Below the pieces are notes generated by a model, which had not been told where the DNA came from, did no database searches, and saw nothing but the letters and a program-made list of their open reading frames with translations. DNA of 57,081 nucleotides from Nakamurella sp. (GTDB taxonomy: Bacteria > Actinomycetota > Actinomycetes > Mycobacteriales > Nakamurellaceae). Positions 33,145 to 42,747 of this stretch are shown in pieces (position 1 is the stretch's first letter; each line of letters opens with the position of its first letter). The stretch spans positions 1-57,081 of the forward strand of contig JADGOY010000005.1 of NCBI GenBank assembly GCA_017882715.1. The letters run 5' to 3'. The position numbers and the translations under genes were made by a program.

Positions 33145-36100
33145 TCACATTCCGGTGACGGTGATCTCGTTGATCTTGGACTGGAACTGGTTGTCGGCGG
33201 TGGGGGCCATTCCGGTGACGAACACCAGCAGGTACTTCGACTTCGGCGCGTTGGTCAACGCGATGGTCAACGGCTTGTCCGTGACCGTCCCGGAGCCGAG
33301 CACCGTGGTCTGGTCGAACGTGACGGTCGGTCCGGTGGCCGAGCGCACCTCGACCTTGGTGCCCGGTGTCGCGCTGGTGATCTGCACCGAGGTGGGGGTC
33401 GTTTCCTTCTGTAGTTCGAGCATCAGCCCGACGCCGGTCTTCAGGCTGGGGAACTGCTGTTTGTACACCCAGGTCAACCAGGCGGAGTCCGCGTTGCCGT
33501 CGTAGGCCCGGTCGACGTAGGCCTTGTAGTCGGGCTTCCCGTCACCCTGGGGGTCGTACACCTGGCCGGCCACGATCGGCGTCGGCGCACCGGCCGATGT
33601 TCCCGCCGACGATGAGGGCTGCTGTCCACTTGTCGTGGCGGCGTCCGGCGACGGCACCGGGGCGGCGGGCTGGGCCGATGGCGGGGTGCTGGAGTCGATC
33701 ATCTGCACCTCGTCGGGTGCGCTGTTCTGGACCGAGGCCAGGAACTGTTTGGCGAGCCCACCGATGGCGATGACGATCAACACCGCGAAGACCGCGAGGA
33801 CGACAGCAGCCAGTGACAGCTTGACCCGCCGCTCTTTGATCAACCGCCGGTCGGCGGCGCTGAGCGGCCGGTCTTGCGGGGCGGGCGCCGATCCGGCGTG
33901 GCCGATGGACTCCGGGCTGCGCAGCAGTGCCGCGATTGCGCCGACAGCGTGGATGCCGTCTGGTTCGTCGGGGTGCAGCGCTCGTTCGGCCAGTGCCGAC
34001 AAGGCCTCGGGCACCGCCGGGCGGACCTCGTCGGCCGGGAGTTCGCGGCCGAGGCTGGTCGGGGCGGCCGGGATCGCGGCCACCGTCCGGCCCGACGTGG
34101 CGAGCGGATCGAGCGGCTCGGGCAGCGGCCAGGTTCCGGTGAGCATGAGATACAGCAGCGCGCCGACGGCCCGGATGTCCTGGTCGGGGGTTGCCGAACC
34201 ATGGGCGATGACGTGCGAGAACCGCACCTGGCCGTCGAAATTCACCCTGATGAGGGAGGGGTTGACAGCGCCCAGAGCGATGCCGTTGCGATGCGCTTCG
34301 GCGACCGCTTCGGAGATTTTCGCGGTGATGGAGGTCGCCACGTCGGGCTCCAACGGCCCGGCGGACAGCAGGTCGGTGAGGGTGGCCCCGTCCACCCACT
34401 GGCCGACCACGTAGGACTGACCGTGATCGGTCCCCACGTCGAGGGTCTGCGGCAGGCCGATGTGGTGCAAGCGCCCGGCCCGCAGGGTCCTGGCCACGGT
34501 GGCCGAGGCACCGGTGGTGTCCGGCAGGATGGTCACCGCCATGTCGCGGGGTAGCACGGTGTCCTTCGCGCGCCAGAACCAGTGACCGGAAGCGTCCGCG
34601 GACACCAGGCTGACAAGGCGATACCGACCACCGATTGTGGTGCCCGGGGTCAGCGGGACAGGTGCCGCACCGGAGGTGCCGCCGAGCGGCGACGTCGACG
34701 AAGTGCTCGGCATCGTCCAGCCGGTCTCGTCGTCGGCGAAGAGCAGCGGCTCGTCAGCATCCTCCACATCGGCGGCCACACCGGCGGCGCTGAGCACCAT
34801 GGTCGCCTCCGCATCCTCGACCGCTTCGACCGCAAGGTCGTGCTGCCCTGTCGGCTGGGCCGGAGCATCATCGGCGGCCGACGCGGGGACCGCGTCGCCG
34901 CCGGTCGCGGCGTCCTCCTCCGCAACCCCTCGGCCGGCCGGGCCACCGCTGTCGCTGGGCACGGAACCTTTCACCTGCTCCCTTGGTTCGGCTGGGTCCG
35001 CCTGGCCGTGTGCCTGGCTGACTGGCTGGCTGTCCGTCTGGCTGTCCGCACTGCTCGGTCGCACCGACCGGGCGTCCAGCCGGACGGTGCCCGCTGACTC
35101 GGCGGCACCGGCAACAGGTGCCGACGCCGATGGCGCGCTCCCTCTGAGCGTGCCACGTGACGGCCCGATCACGGGCGCTGACGCACCCGCCACCGATACC
35201 GGGAGGCCAGCAGTCACCGAATGGGTGGACGTCGACGGGCCCGACGGCGTTGCTCCCGGCGGCCGTCCGCGTCGGATGAGTTTCCGGACTGTCGCGGTGA
35301 TCCGCCGGCGCAGCGGCACCAGTTCGTCGACCTTGAGGAGCACCGCGACCGCCGCGATCACCAGCAGACCGACCGAACCACTGATCAGGATCTCGACCAG
35401 CGCGTCACCCAGGTCCTCAACCTCCAGGTGCAACAGCCGGTTGCCGACCAGCAGCGCCGCGGCCGCGCCTGCCGCGCCTGCCACAGTCATCTTTGCCAAC
35501 GTGATCAGCGTCCGCACGGTGCCCATCCGCCCGTACCGCAACCGCAACCAGATCTCCCCGGCGACGGCGCCGACCAGGTAGGAGACCGAGGTCGCCACGG
35601 CCATGGCAGGAATGATCAGCCGCTCGTCCTGGGCGGCACTGACCAGCAGCAGCGGGACCCGGACGACCACCATGATCGCGTTGATGACGGTCGGCGTGCG
35701 CGCGTCCTTCATCGCGTAGAACACCCGCATCTGAACCAGGGTGACCGCAAACGGCACCAATCCCAGGGCGAGCGCGGCCAGCGTGGTGCCCAGCACCAGC
35801 GTGTCGTCGATGTCGACCTTGCCGTACAGCGAGGAGACGATGGCCAGCGCGCCGGCCAGCACCATGATGGCGGCGGCGATCGGGGTGAGCGCGACGATGG
35901 ACAACCGGCTGGCCAACCCCGCGTCGTTCTTGACCTCCTGCATCTGGCCGGCGGCGGCATGCCGGCTCATCCGGGGCATGATCGCGGTCAGGATGGACAC
36001 GCCGATGATCCCGTACGGCAACTGGAACAGCATCGAGGCGAAGGCGTACAGCCCGATGCCACCCTCGACATTCGCCGAGGCGACCCTGGTCGTCACCACG

Positions 36101-37044
36101 TAACCGACCTGGGAAACGATCACGTAGACGATCGCCCAGAGCATCAGGCCGCCCGCTTCGAGCAGCCTGGGGTCACCGCCCCAGCGCCAGCGGAACCGGA
36201 AACCGCTGCGCAGCAGGGCCGGCAGCATCACGACCGCCTGCATCACGATCCCGGCGGTGGTGCCAAGTCCGAGCACCAGGAACTGCTCGCGGGTCAGCGC
36301 CGTCAGGGCGCCGTCACCGCTGGCACCGGAGGACATCTCGTGCAGCGCGATGCCGATCCCGATGACGACCAGGTTGTTGGCCACCGGCGCCCAGGCCGGG
36401 ATGCCGAACTTCTCCTTGGTGTTCAAGATCGCGCCGAACAGCGCGGCGATGCCGTAGAAGAAGATCTGCGGCAGCAGCAGATAGGCCAGCGCGTTGGCCA
36501 GGCCCTGATCGACCTTGCCGGAGTCACCGGACAGGTACAGCCGGGTGAGCAGCGGAGCGGCGAGCACCGCCAACGTGGTGGCCACCAGCAACCCGACCAA
36601 CGCGACCGTCATCAGGCGTTGGGTGTAATCGACGCCGCCGTCCGGGTCCGATCGCGCCCTGGACAGCAGCGGGATCGCCACCGAGGTCAGGACGCCGCCG
36701 ATCAGCAACTCGAAGACGATGTTCGGCAGGGTGTTGGCCAGGGTGTAGGCGTCGTTGACGATGCCGAAGCCCAGGACGCTGACCAGCACCACCTTGGACA
36801 GGAACCCGGTGACGCGGCTGACCAGGGTGGCAACGGCCATCACCACGCCCGCCCGGACCACCCCGCCGGTGCGGGAGGTTTTCATCCCGGAGACGTCATC
36901 GACTCCGATCGGTGCCCGGTGGTCCACGACGGTATCGACTGCTGGATCGGTCGCGGGGGGGCGCGCAGGACCGGCCGGAGCACCGGTGCCCGCCGGAACC
37001 GTGCGGGTGGTGGCGCCGGGTTGGTCGCCGGTGCTGGGGGTCAC
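33145..37044 (-). CDS. murJ: MurJ lipid II flippase fused to a pseudokinase and an extracellular domain
   Basis: This 1299-residue protein is organised like mycobacterial MviN. Residues 55-600 form the MurJ/MviN membrane core (RAGVVMAVATLVSRVTGFLS, then about 14 membrane segments), which moves lipid II across the membrane. A disordered acidic linker leads to a kinase-like domain (about 805-1050) with GRYRLVSLVS. It lacks the catalytic HRD Asp (GAVNPSLIRV instead) and the DFG, so it should be a pseudokinase. One membrane segment (about 1075-1097) leads to an extracellular part whose last 130 residues resemble a discoidin-like beta-sandwich. The GTG start overlaps the DUF6049 stop. Confidence 0.93.
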   Translation of the reverse strand: MTPSTGDQPGATTRTVPAGTGAPAGPARPPATDPAVDTVVDHRAPIGVDDVSGMKTSRTGGVVRAGVVMAVATLVSRVTGFLSKVVLVSVLGFGIVNDAYTLANTLPNIVFELLIGGVLTSVAIPLLSRARSDPDGGVDYTQRLMTVALVGLLVATTLAVLAAPLLTRLYLSGDSGKVDQGLANALAYLLLPQIFFYGIAALFGAILNTKEKFGIPAWAPVANNLVVIGIGIALHEMSSGASGDGALTALTREQFLVLGLGTTAGIVMQAVVMLPALLRSGFRFRWRWGGDPRLLEAGGLMLWAIVYVIVSQVGYVVTTRVASANVEGGIGLYAFASMLFQLPYGIIGVSILTAIMPRMSRHAAAGQMQEVKNDAGLASRLSIVALTPIAAAIMVLAGALAIVSSLYGKVDIDDTLVLGTTLAALALGLVPFAVTLVQMRVFYAMKDARTPTVINAIMVVVRVPLLLVSAAQDERLIIPAMAVATSVSYLVGAVAGEIWLRLRYGRMGTVRTLITLAKMTVAGAAGAAAALLVGNRLLHLEVEDLGDALVEILISGSVGLLVIAAVAVLLKVDELVPLRRRITATVRKLIRRGRPPGATPSGPSTSTHSVTAGLPVSVAGASAPVIGPSRGTLRGSAPSASAPVAGAAESAGTVRLDARSVRPSSADSQTDSQPVSQAHGQADPAEPREQVKGSVPSDSGGPAGRGVAEEDAATGGDAVPASAADDAPAQPTGQHDLAVEAVEDAEATMVLSAAGVAADVEDADEPLLFADDETGWTMPSTSSTSPLGGTSGAAPVPLTPGTTIGGRYRLVSLVSADASGHWFWRAKDTVLPRDMAVTILPDTTGASATVARTLRAGRLHHIGLPQTLDVGTDHGQSYVVGQWVDGATLTDLLSAGPLEPDVATSITAKISEAVAEAHRNGIALGAVNPSLIRVNFDGQVRFSHVIAHGSATPDQDIRAVGALLYLMLTGTWPLPEPLDPLATSGRTVAAIPAAPTSLGRELPADEVRPAVPEALSALAERALHPDEPDGIHAVGAIAALLRSPESIGHAGSAPAPQDRPLSAADRRLIKERRVKLSLAAVVLAVFAVLIVIAIGGLAKQFLASVQNSAPDEVQMIDSSTPPSAQPAAPVPSPDAATTSGQQPSSSAGTSAGAPTPIVAGQVYDPQGDGKPDYKAYVDRAYDGNADSAWLTWVYKQQFPSLKTGVGLMLELQKETTPTSVQITSATPGTKVEVRSATGPTVTFDQTTVLGSGTVTDKPLTIALTNAPKSKYLLVFVTGMAPTADNQFQSKINEITVTGM

Positions 37045-39845
37045 GACAGGTCCGATCCGGGCTGACCGGCGTCGGCGGCCCCAGCGGGGGCGGAGGGCGC
37101 CGTGGGTGCGGGAGCAGAGCCGGGAATGACGGAGCGCAGCGCGGGATCGGTGACCGGTGGTCCGCCGAGCCGGAGTGACTCGTCGGGAAGTACCCGATCG
37201 GTGCCCGAATCGGCAAGTGGACGGGACCCGTTCTGGGGGATTGCCGCCCCACCCGACCGCACTGCCGCGTTGTCGTTGTCGTCATTATCGTTGTCGGATC
37301 CCTTGTCGCGCCGGTCGTGCAATCGCTGGCGGACGCGCAGGACGACCATCACCAGCAGCACCCCGCCGGCGACGATGATGATGATGACGGTGACGGCTCC
37401 GTAGGCGCTGGATTCGACGGACAGTTGGACCGGCTCGTTCCATGCCTCGCCGTCCGGTGCGACGAGCTGCGCGCCGACCTGGAACTGCCCGGACCGCGTC
37501 ACCTCTGCGGGGATTTTCACCTGCAGCGACCGTCCGGCCGGGATGACCTGCACTCCCGGGTCGGTGACGGTCAGGCCCACCCGGTCGCCGCCGGTGATCT
37601 GCACCTGCACCGGGACGTTGTAGGGCAACGTGTTCTGCACCGTCAGGACCAGCGGTGACGTCGAGGACGCCAGTGTGTAGGAATTGCCCGCGGAGGAGAT
37701 CGTGACGCCGTCTCGGATGGCCGTGGTGGTCGCCTCGACGGTCGCGAGGTTGGCCTCGCCCACATTCGGGTCCGTGCGGAACGCGCTCGATCCGGACGCC
37801 GCGAGCGCTGCGTCGAGTGGATCGAGCACCGCGGCGGGGTCCACGGTCTGCGGGATCGAGTCGAGGGTGGTCCGCAGCGCGGCGACGTTCTGCTGCGCTT
37901 TCTGCACCCGCGCCAGGTACTCCGGAGTCAGTTCGTCGGCCTGGGCGTCCGCAGGGTAGGAGAGTCGGGCGGGTGTGCCGGGGGAACCGGCGAGGTCGGC
38001 CAGGCTGACGGCGCCGATCACCCGGTCGGTGCCCAGGGTCGCGAGCATATCGGTCAGCAGGCGCAATCCGGCGCGATCCGGCGACCAGCGATGATCGGGC
38101 ACGTACACCGACGGACTCGTGTCGGAATCGAAGTGTTGCTGGGCCAGCAGCGCTGTCAGTGTGCTGACCCGGATAGCCCATCCCGCGGTCGGGGGTCGGT
38201 CGGCCAGCGCGCCGAGCCCGGCCAGCACTCCAGCCCTGGACAGCACCGTCGGGATCGTGACCGACCTCTCCGGATTCGCGGCCGCTCCCGTCGTGGTGTC
38301 GATCGCAGCCACCGTCGATCCGGTCGACGGTGTGTTCCTGGTGCTGCCGGCGCCGGTCAGCCGGACCGATTCGCCGGACAGCACCGCGCTGCCGAGGCCG
38401 GCGTCGGTCAGCGCGGTCAACGTCGCCGGGTCCAGGGCGCCGTCGACCGGGAGGGACATCCCGGTGACGAGTCGCGCGGCCGCCTCTGCACCCAGCACCC
38501 GGGAAGCGATCGTTCGTCCCTGCGTCACCGCCGCCGACACCTGGTCGGCCATCCCGCTTCGGACCAGGGCCACGACGTCGGGGTCGCCGGCCGGGAGCAG
38601 CAGGGTCGGGTACCGGGCGATCAGCATGCGCAGTTGCGCCAGGAACGCCGCGGCCGCCGCTTCGCCGGTACCGGCGACCGTGCCGGGGGTGCCGGCGGTG
38701 GCTGCCTCCGGAACGCCCGCCGGGGTTTCGGTGGGCGTTGCGGGAGCGGTCGGCGGCACTGTCTGCGTCGGTGTGCCCGCGGTCGTGATCCCGGCCAGGG
38801 TCTGCGTGGTTGGGCTCGTCGTGCCGGTTGCAGTGGGCTCGGTCGGTCCGACCGCAGGTGTCAGCGGAGCCTGTGGCGAGCTGGGATCGGCCAGCACCCG
38901 GTATCCGCGGCTCATCCGATCCAGTTCGTCGAGCAGCGCCGGGTCGATGGCCAGGGTGACCGAGCCGGCCGGGGGGGCGGGGGCGCCGGGCGCTGTCAGT
39001 GCGTCGACCAGCGTGTTCAGCCGGCCGCCGGGTGCGATCGAGGCGGCCAGCGCGTCGTTGAGGAAGACTCCGTCGACACCCAGGTGCGTCGTTTCGACCA
39101 GCGGCCAGAGGATGTTGACGGGCACCGGCGCGGGGGCCGCGCCGGCGCTGGCGGCGGGCTCCGGCGTGCTCGTGCCAGGCGTGCTCTTGCTCGGCGTGCC
39201 CGGGGCGGTGGCCGGTTGCGCGCCGGTTGCCGTGGGCACGCCGACCACCGTCAGCGCCAGATGCACCTCACCGATGCGGGCCGGCAACGAGCCGCCCCCC
39301 AGGCTGACGTCGCCGTTGACGTTGATCATCAACGGGTAGACGGCCGGTGCTTCGATTGCCAGCCCGTTGCCTCCGGTGATCGAAACGGTCGCAGTGAAAG
39401 GAGCCGTCTGCCCCGGCGCCAGCCGGTCGCCCAGCGCGGCGAAATCGGGCTGGACAACCCCAACCGGTTCGCTCGGCTCGGCCAACTCGTCATGCAGATC
39501 CGCGGTGCTCGTCAGGGCCGGGCCCCGCTGGAATCGGTAGACCAGATCGGTCAGCGCCTCCGGCCCGGTGTTGGTCATCGTCCCGGTGACGGTGAGCGAC
39601 GCCGGCCCGGATGCCGTCACCACCACGGGATCGAGCTCCGTCACGTCGAATGACAACCGATCCGCGTAGTCACCCTGCGGGCTGAGCGAGCGCGTCGCGA
39701 AACCGGTTGGGGCGGCAGCGGCGGTCGGGGCCAGCGCCATGGCGGGCGCGATCGCGACCGAGGCGGCCGCCAGCAGGACAACCATCCGAGGCAGGCCCGC
39801 ATGCCACCGTCGGGCCATCGACGAGTCCGTGATCGAACCTGTCAC
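37041..39845 (-). CDS. DUF6049 family secreted, membrane-anchored protein
   Basis: This 934-residue envelope protein has a signal sequence after [12 protein letters not shown] ([20 protein letters not shown], probable cleavage near AAAAP). A large extracellular Ala/Thr/Pro-rich region follows. Near the C-terminus there is an Ig-like part, one membrane anchor ([21 protein letters not shown]) and a charged Asn/Asp tail. It matches the actinobacterial family found between a mutT-like gene and murJ (Rv3909-type in mycobacteria). Its function is not established; position suggests a partner of cell-wall assembly. The GTG at 39845 overlaps the upstream stop (GTGA); the ATG at 39818 is an alternative start nearer the signal peptide. 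Confidence 0.88.
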   Translation of the reverse strand: MTGSITDSSMARRWHAGLPRMVVLLAAASVAIAPAMALAPTAAAAPTGFATRSLSPQGDYADRLSFDVTELDPVVVTASGPASLTVTGTMTNTGPEALTDLVYRFQRGPALTSTADLHDELAEPSEPVGVVQPDFAALGDRLAPGQTAPFTATVSITGGNGLAIEAPAVYPLMINVNGDVSLGGGSLPARIGEVHLALTVVGVPTATGAQPATAPGTPSKSTPGTSTPEPAASAGAAPAPVPVNILWPLVETTHLGVDGVFLNDALAASIAPGGRLNTLVDALTAPGAPAPPAGSVTLAIDPALLDELDRMSRGYRVLADPSSPQAPLTPAVGPTEPTATGTTSPTTQTLAGITTAGTPTQTVPPTAPATPTETPAGVPEAATAGTPGTVAGTGEAAAAAFLAQLRMLIARYPTLLLPAGDPDVVALVRSGMADQVSAAVTQGRTIASRVLGAEAAARLVTGMSLPVDGALDPATLTALTDAGLGSAVLSGESVRLTGAGSTRNTPSTGSTVAAIDTTTGAAANPERSVTIPTVLSRAGVLAGLGALADRPPTAGWAIRVSTLTALLAQQHFDSDTSPSVYVPDHRWSPDRAGLRLLTDMLATLGTDRVIGAVSLADLAGSPGTPARLSYPADAQADELTPEYLARVQKAQQNVAALRTTLDSIPQTVDPAAVLDPLDAALAASGSSAFRTDPNVGEANLATVEATTTAIRDGVTISSAGNSYTLASSTSPLVLTVQNTLPYNVPVQVQITGGDRVGLTVTDPGVQVIPAGRSLQVKIPAEVTRSGQFQVGAQLVAPDGEAWNEPVQLSVESSAYGAVTVIIIIVAGGVLLVMVVLRVRQRLHDRRDKGSDNDNDDNDNAAVRSGGAAIPQNGSRPLADSGTDRVLPDESLRLGGPPVTDPALRSVIPGSAPAPTAPSAPAGAADAGQPGSDLS

Positions 39846-40318
39846 GCGGTGTCCGCGAGCATTTCCACGGCCCGCCGGGCGAGCCGGCGCTCGCCGGCGT
39901 AGGCCAGCCTGGCTGCCAGGTCCGTCAGCGGCACCCAGGCGACCTCGGTGACCTCCAGATCGGCGTCCGACAACTCGCCGTCGACGGCCACCATCAGGAA
40001 GTGATGCACCCGCTTGTGGATCCGTCGGCCGTGCGCGACGAAGGTGTATTCGACGCTGCCCAGCCTGGCGGTGATCCGGCCGGAGATTCCCGTCTCCTCT
40101 TCCACTTCGCGGACCGCAGCCTGTTCGGTGGTTTCGCCGATCTCGATGTGCCCCTTCGGCAGGGACCACCTCAGCCGGCCTCGACGGTCAAGGCGGCCGA
40201 TCAGGGCCCCTGAGGAGGTCCCGTCCTCGTTGCGGACCACGAGTCCACCGGCCGAGGTTTCGTCCGCCGGGCGGCGTCGCCGGGGCGACCCGGCAAGGCT
40301 CGCGCGGGGGACAGGCAT
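39842..40318 (-). CDS. NUDIX hydrolase (MutT4-like)
   Basis: This 158-residue protein has a complete Nudix box, [23 protein letters not shown] less its last residues, with the metal-binding REVEEE. It hydrolyses a nucleoside diphosphate linked to some group X; position next to DUF6049 and murJ matches mycobacterial MutT4, but the substrate cannot be read from sequence. The ATG at 40318 lies 6 nt after a TACCAT -10-like element and has no Shine-Dalgarno site, so the mRNA is probably leaderless. The stop overlaps the next gene's GTG, forming a coupled three-gene operon to murJ. Confidence 0.9.
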   Translation of the reverse strand: MPVPRASLAGSPRRRRPADETSAGGLVVRNEDGTSSGALIGRLDRRGRLRWSLPKGHIEIGETTEQAAVREVEEETGISGRITARLGSVEYTFVAHGRRIHKRVHHFLMVAVDGELSDADLEVTEVAWVPLTDLAARLAYAGERRLARRAVEMLADTA

Positions 40319-40324
40319 AGGCCG

Positions 40325-40330
40325 ATGGTA
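40325..40330 (-). promoter_or_regulatory. -10 element for a leaderless NUDIX-DUF6049-murJ transcript
   Basis: TACCAT on the minus strand ends 6 nt before the ATG at 40318, which puts the predicted transcription start at or next to the start codon. No good -35 is visible. Confidence 0.45.
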
Positions 40331-40534
40331 GTGCGATGAAGGCGTCCAGCCTCCGAGCTCGGGGTGCGTCAGAGGACCCGGCGCGCTCGAGCAGGTCGAG
40401 CGGTCGGTTCGGCCGGGGCCGCGTTCTGACGCGTTGATCAGGCACATCGCGGGATTGATCTTCACGACGTGTCACGGCACCGGACGGCGTTTCTTAGCTG
40501 GTCGAGGGGTTTTCCAGCCGCGAGGAGTGATCCC

Positions 40535-41048
40535 GTGTCCGTTGTCCATGAGCGCTCGTCGCTCGAGCACGTCAACGTCGCCGGAGAGGAACCCGTGGCC
40601 ACGCCGCGATCTCCGCAATCCGATCGTGGACGCCGAGGCGGGGCTGGAATGGTTGTCACCGCCTACGCTCTGCCTTTGCATCTTGCTGCTCACCGCGGGC
40701 CTGATCGGCGACGTCAAGGGCCGCAAGCTCGTGTTCACGGTGGGGCTGGCCCTGTTCACCGCCGCGTCCGCCCGATGTGCGCTGGCACCGAGCATGACCG
40801 TGCTGGTGATCGTCAGGTGCGTCCAGGGTGCCGCCGCGGCTGCGCTGTTCCCGAGCACGTTGTCGATCATCAGGCACACCTTCTCCGATTCCCGTGAACG
40901 GGCCCAAGCCATCGGCGTCTGGGCCGGGGTGGCGGGGATCGCGGCCGACGAACCGCCCGCACCCCCCGAACTCCGCACCGCGCTCCGCACCATCGACCAG
41001 CACGTGCGCGGCTACATCGAGCACGCCCGCATGAAGAACGCCGCCTGA
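40535..41048 (+). pseudogene. Remnant of an MFS drug-transporter gene (DHA2 type)
   Basis: Pieces of the N-terminal third of a 14-TM MFS transporter lie in two frames. RDLRNPIVDAEAGLEW is in one frame, VVTAYALPLHL in another, then the first frame resumes with LLTAGLIGDVKGRKLVFTVG, ALFTAASARCALAPS and SIIRHTFSDSRERAQAIGVW. The reading therefore needs at least two frameshifts. After AGVAGIA the similarity stops and an unrelated tail (ELRTALRTIDQHVRGYIEHA) runs to the stop at 41048. The rest of the transporter is absent. Confidence 0.75.
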
Positions 41049-41089
41049 AACTCAAGATCAACATCAGAGTTTCAGGAACCAGGGGAGGC

Positions 41090-41095
41090 TAGACT
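41090..41095 (+). promoter_or_regulatory. -10 element for a leaderless pcnA transcript
   Basis: TAGACT ends 8 nt before the GTG start of pcnA, which has no Shine-Dalgarno site. The same hexamer with the same 8-nt spacing precedes the leuS leader ORF. The -35 is not obvious. Confidence 0.55.
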
Positions 41096-41103
41096 GGGTC
41101 GTC

Positions 41104-42660
41104 GTGTCCAGCCCGTCCGATCCCCTGCAGCGCCCGCGGCCCGTCTCGCCGGCGAGCGGTGCTGCGACGAACCGGGGTGGCCGATCGCCGGGTCAGGGCG
41201 GCTGGCTGACCGAGTTGCAGCGCGCCGCAGTGATCGATCTGCTGCGGGTCGCCCCCGTCGCCGACGAGCTCGGCGTCCGGTTCGCGGCGGCCGGGCATGA
41301 ACTGCATCTGGTCGGCGGGTCGGTGCGGGACGCCCTGCTGGGTCGTCTCGGCGACGATCTGGATTTCACCACCGATGCCCGCCCTGCGCAGATCCAGAAC
41401 CTGGTATCCGGATGGGGCGAGGGCACCTGGGACACCGGAATCGACTTCGGCACGGTCGGCGTCGCGAAGGCGGGTTTGCGTCTGGAGATCACCACGTTCC
41501 GGTCCGACCTGTACGACGGGGACAGTCGCAATCCCCTGGTCACCTTCGGTGACACCCTGACCGGTGACCTGCAGCGCCGGGATTTCGCGGTGAACGCCAT
41601 GGCGGTGTCCCTGCCGGGACACGAGTTCACCGATCCGTTCGGCGGCCTCGATGAGCTTGGCGCGCGGATCCTGGACACCCCCGCTACTCCAGAAGAGTCG
41701 TTCCGGGACGATCCGCTCCGGATGCTGCGGGCAGCCAGATTCGTCTCGCAACTTTCGTTCGTGCCCGCCCCAAGGGTGGTCGCCGCGATGACCGCGATGG
41801 CGTCGCAGATCGAGCGGATCACCGCCGAGCGGGTGGGCGCCGAGCTGGTCAAGCTGATGCTCGGCGCGAACCCGCGGGCGGGCCTGGCGCTGCTCACCGA
41901 GACCGGGCTGGCCGACCGGGTGCTCCCCGAATTGCCGGCGTTGCGGCTGGAACAGGACGAGCACCATGAGCACAAGGACGTGTACGAGCACACGCTGACG
42001 GTGCTGGAACGGGCAATTGCCCAGGAGTCTGCGGAGACCGGTGGTCCGGACCTGACGCTCCGGCTGGCCGCGCTGCTGCACGACATCGGTAAACCGGCCA
42101 CCCGCCGGTTCGAGCCTGGCGGCGGCGTGAGCTTTCACCACCACGAAGTGGTGGGCGCCAAGCTCGTGCGGAAACGGCTGCGCGAGTTGCGGATGCCCAA
42201 GGCGCTGGTCGAGGACGTCGCGACGTTGACGTTCCTGCATCTGCGGTTCCACGGCTACGGCACGGGGGCGTGGACCGATTCCGCGGTCCGCCGGTACGTC
42301 ACCGACGCCGGGGAGCTGCTGCCACGGCTGCACAAACTGGTCCGCGCGGACTGCACCACTCGCAATCCCGCCCGACGGCGGGCCCTGCAGCGCTCGTACG
42401 ACGATCTGGAGGACCGGATCGCCCGGATCACTGCCGCCGAGGATCTGGCCCGGGTCCGTCCCGATCTCGACGGTGGCGCGATCATGGCGCTGCTCGGTGT
42501 GCCCCCGGGCCCCGTGGTCGGCCGCGCCTGGTCGTACCTCAAGGAGCTGCGGCTGGAGCGTGGGCCGCTGGACCGGGAGGTGGCCGAGGCCGCTCTGCTG
42601 GAGTGGGCGGTCCGGGAGGGCGTCAGGGCCGCCTCCGGGGAACCCGACCGGACGCATTGA
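41104..42660 (+). CDS. pcnA: CCA tRNA nucleotidyltransferase (PcnA family) with HD domain
   Basis: This 518-residue enzyme adds or repairs the CCA end of tRNAs; this genome's tRNA-Ile gene lacks an encoded CCA, so it is needed. The class II nucleotidyltransferase motif is LVGGSVRDALLG with the metal-binding DDLDFTTD. RRDFAVNAMA and DDPLRMLRAARF belong to the same fold. A C-terminal HD domain is marked by LLHDIGKP with FHHHEVVGA, a possible phosphohydrolase site. The GTG at 41104 follows a -10 element directly, so the mRNA is probably leaderless. Confidence 0.93.
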   Translation: MSSPSDPLQRPRPVSPASGAATNRGGRSPGQGGWLTELQRAAVIDLLRVAPVADELGVRFAAAGHELHLVGGSVRDALLGRLGDDLDFTTDARPAQIQNLVSGWGEGTWDTGIDFGTVGVAKAGLRLEITTFRSDLYDGDSRNPLVTFGDTLTGDLQRRDFAVNAMAVSLPGHEFTDPFGGLDELGARILDTPATPEESFRDDPLRMLRAARFVSQLSFVPAPRVVAAMTAMASQIERITAERVGAELVKLMLGANPRAGLALLTETGLADRVLPELPALRLEQDEHHEHKDVYEHTLTVLERAIAQESAETGGPDLTLRLAALLHDIGKPATRRFEPGGGVSFHHHEVVGAKLVRKRLRELRMPKALVEDVATLTFLHLRFHGYGTGAWTDSAVRRYVTDAGELLPRLHKLVRADCTTRNPARRRALQRSYDDLEDRIARITAAEDLARVRPDLDGGAIMALLGVPPGPVVGRAWSYLKELRLERGPLDREVAEAALLEWAVREGVRAASGEPDRTH

Positions 42661-42747
42661 GCCGGCTCGACATCGCGCCGGCTCGTGCCGGTCAGCGCGG
42701 TGCGAATCGTTGCGGCTCAAATCCCCTTGTTGCCGTGTGCGCGAGTG

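Noticed and set aside
35221..37065. Long plus-strand open frame opposite murJ
   Set aside because: Antisense shadow of the membrane domain of MurJ; rich in His, Gln, Asp and Arg with no motif.
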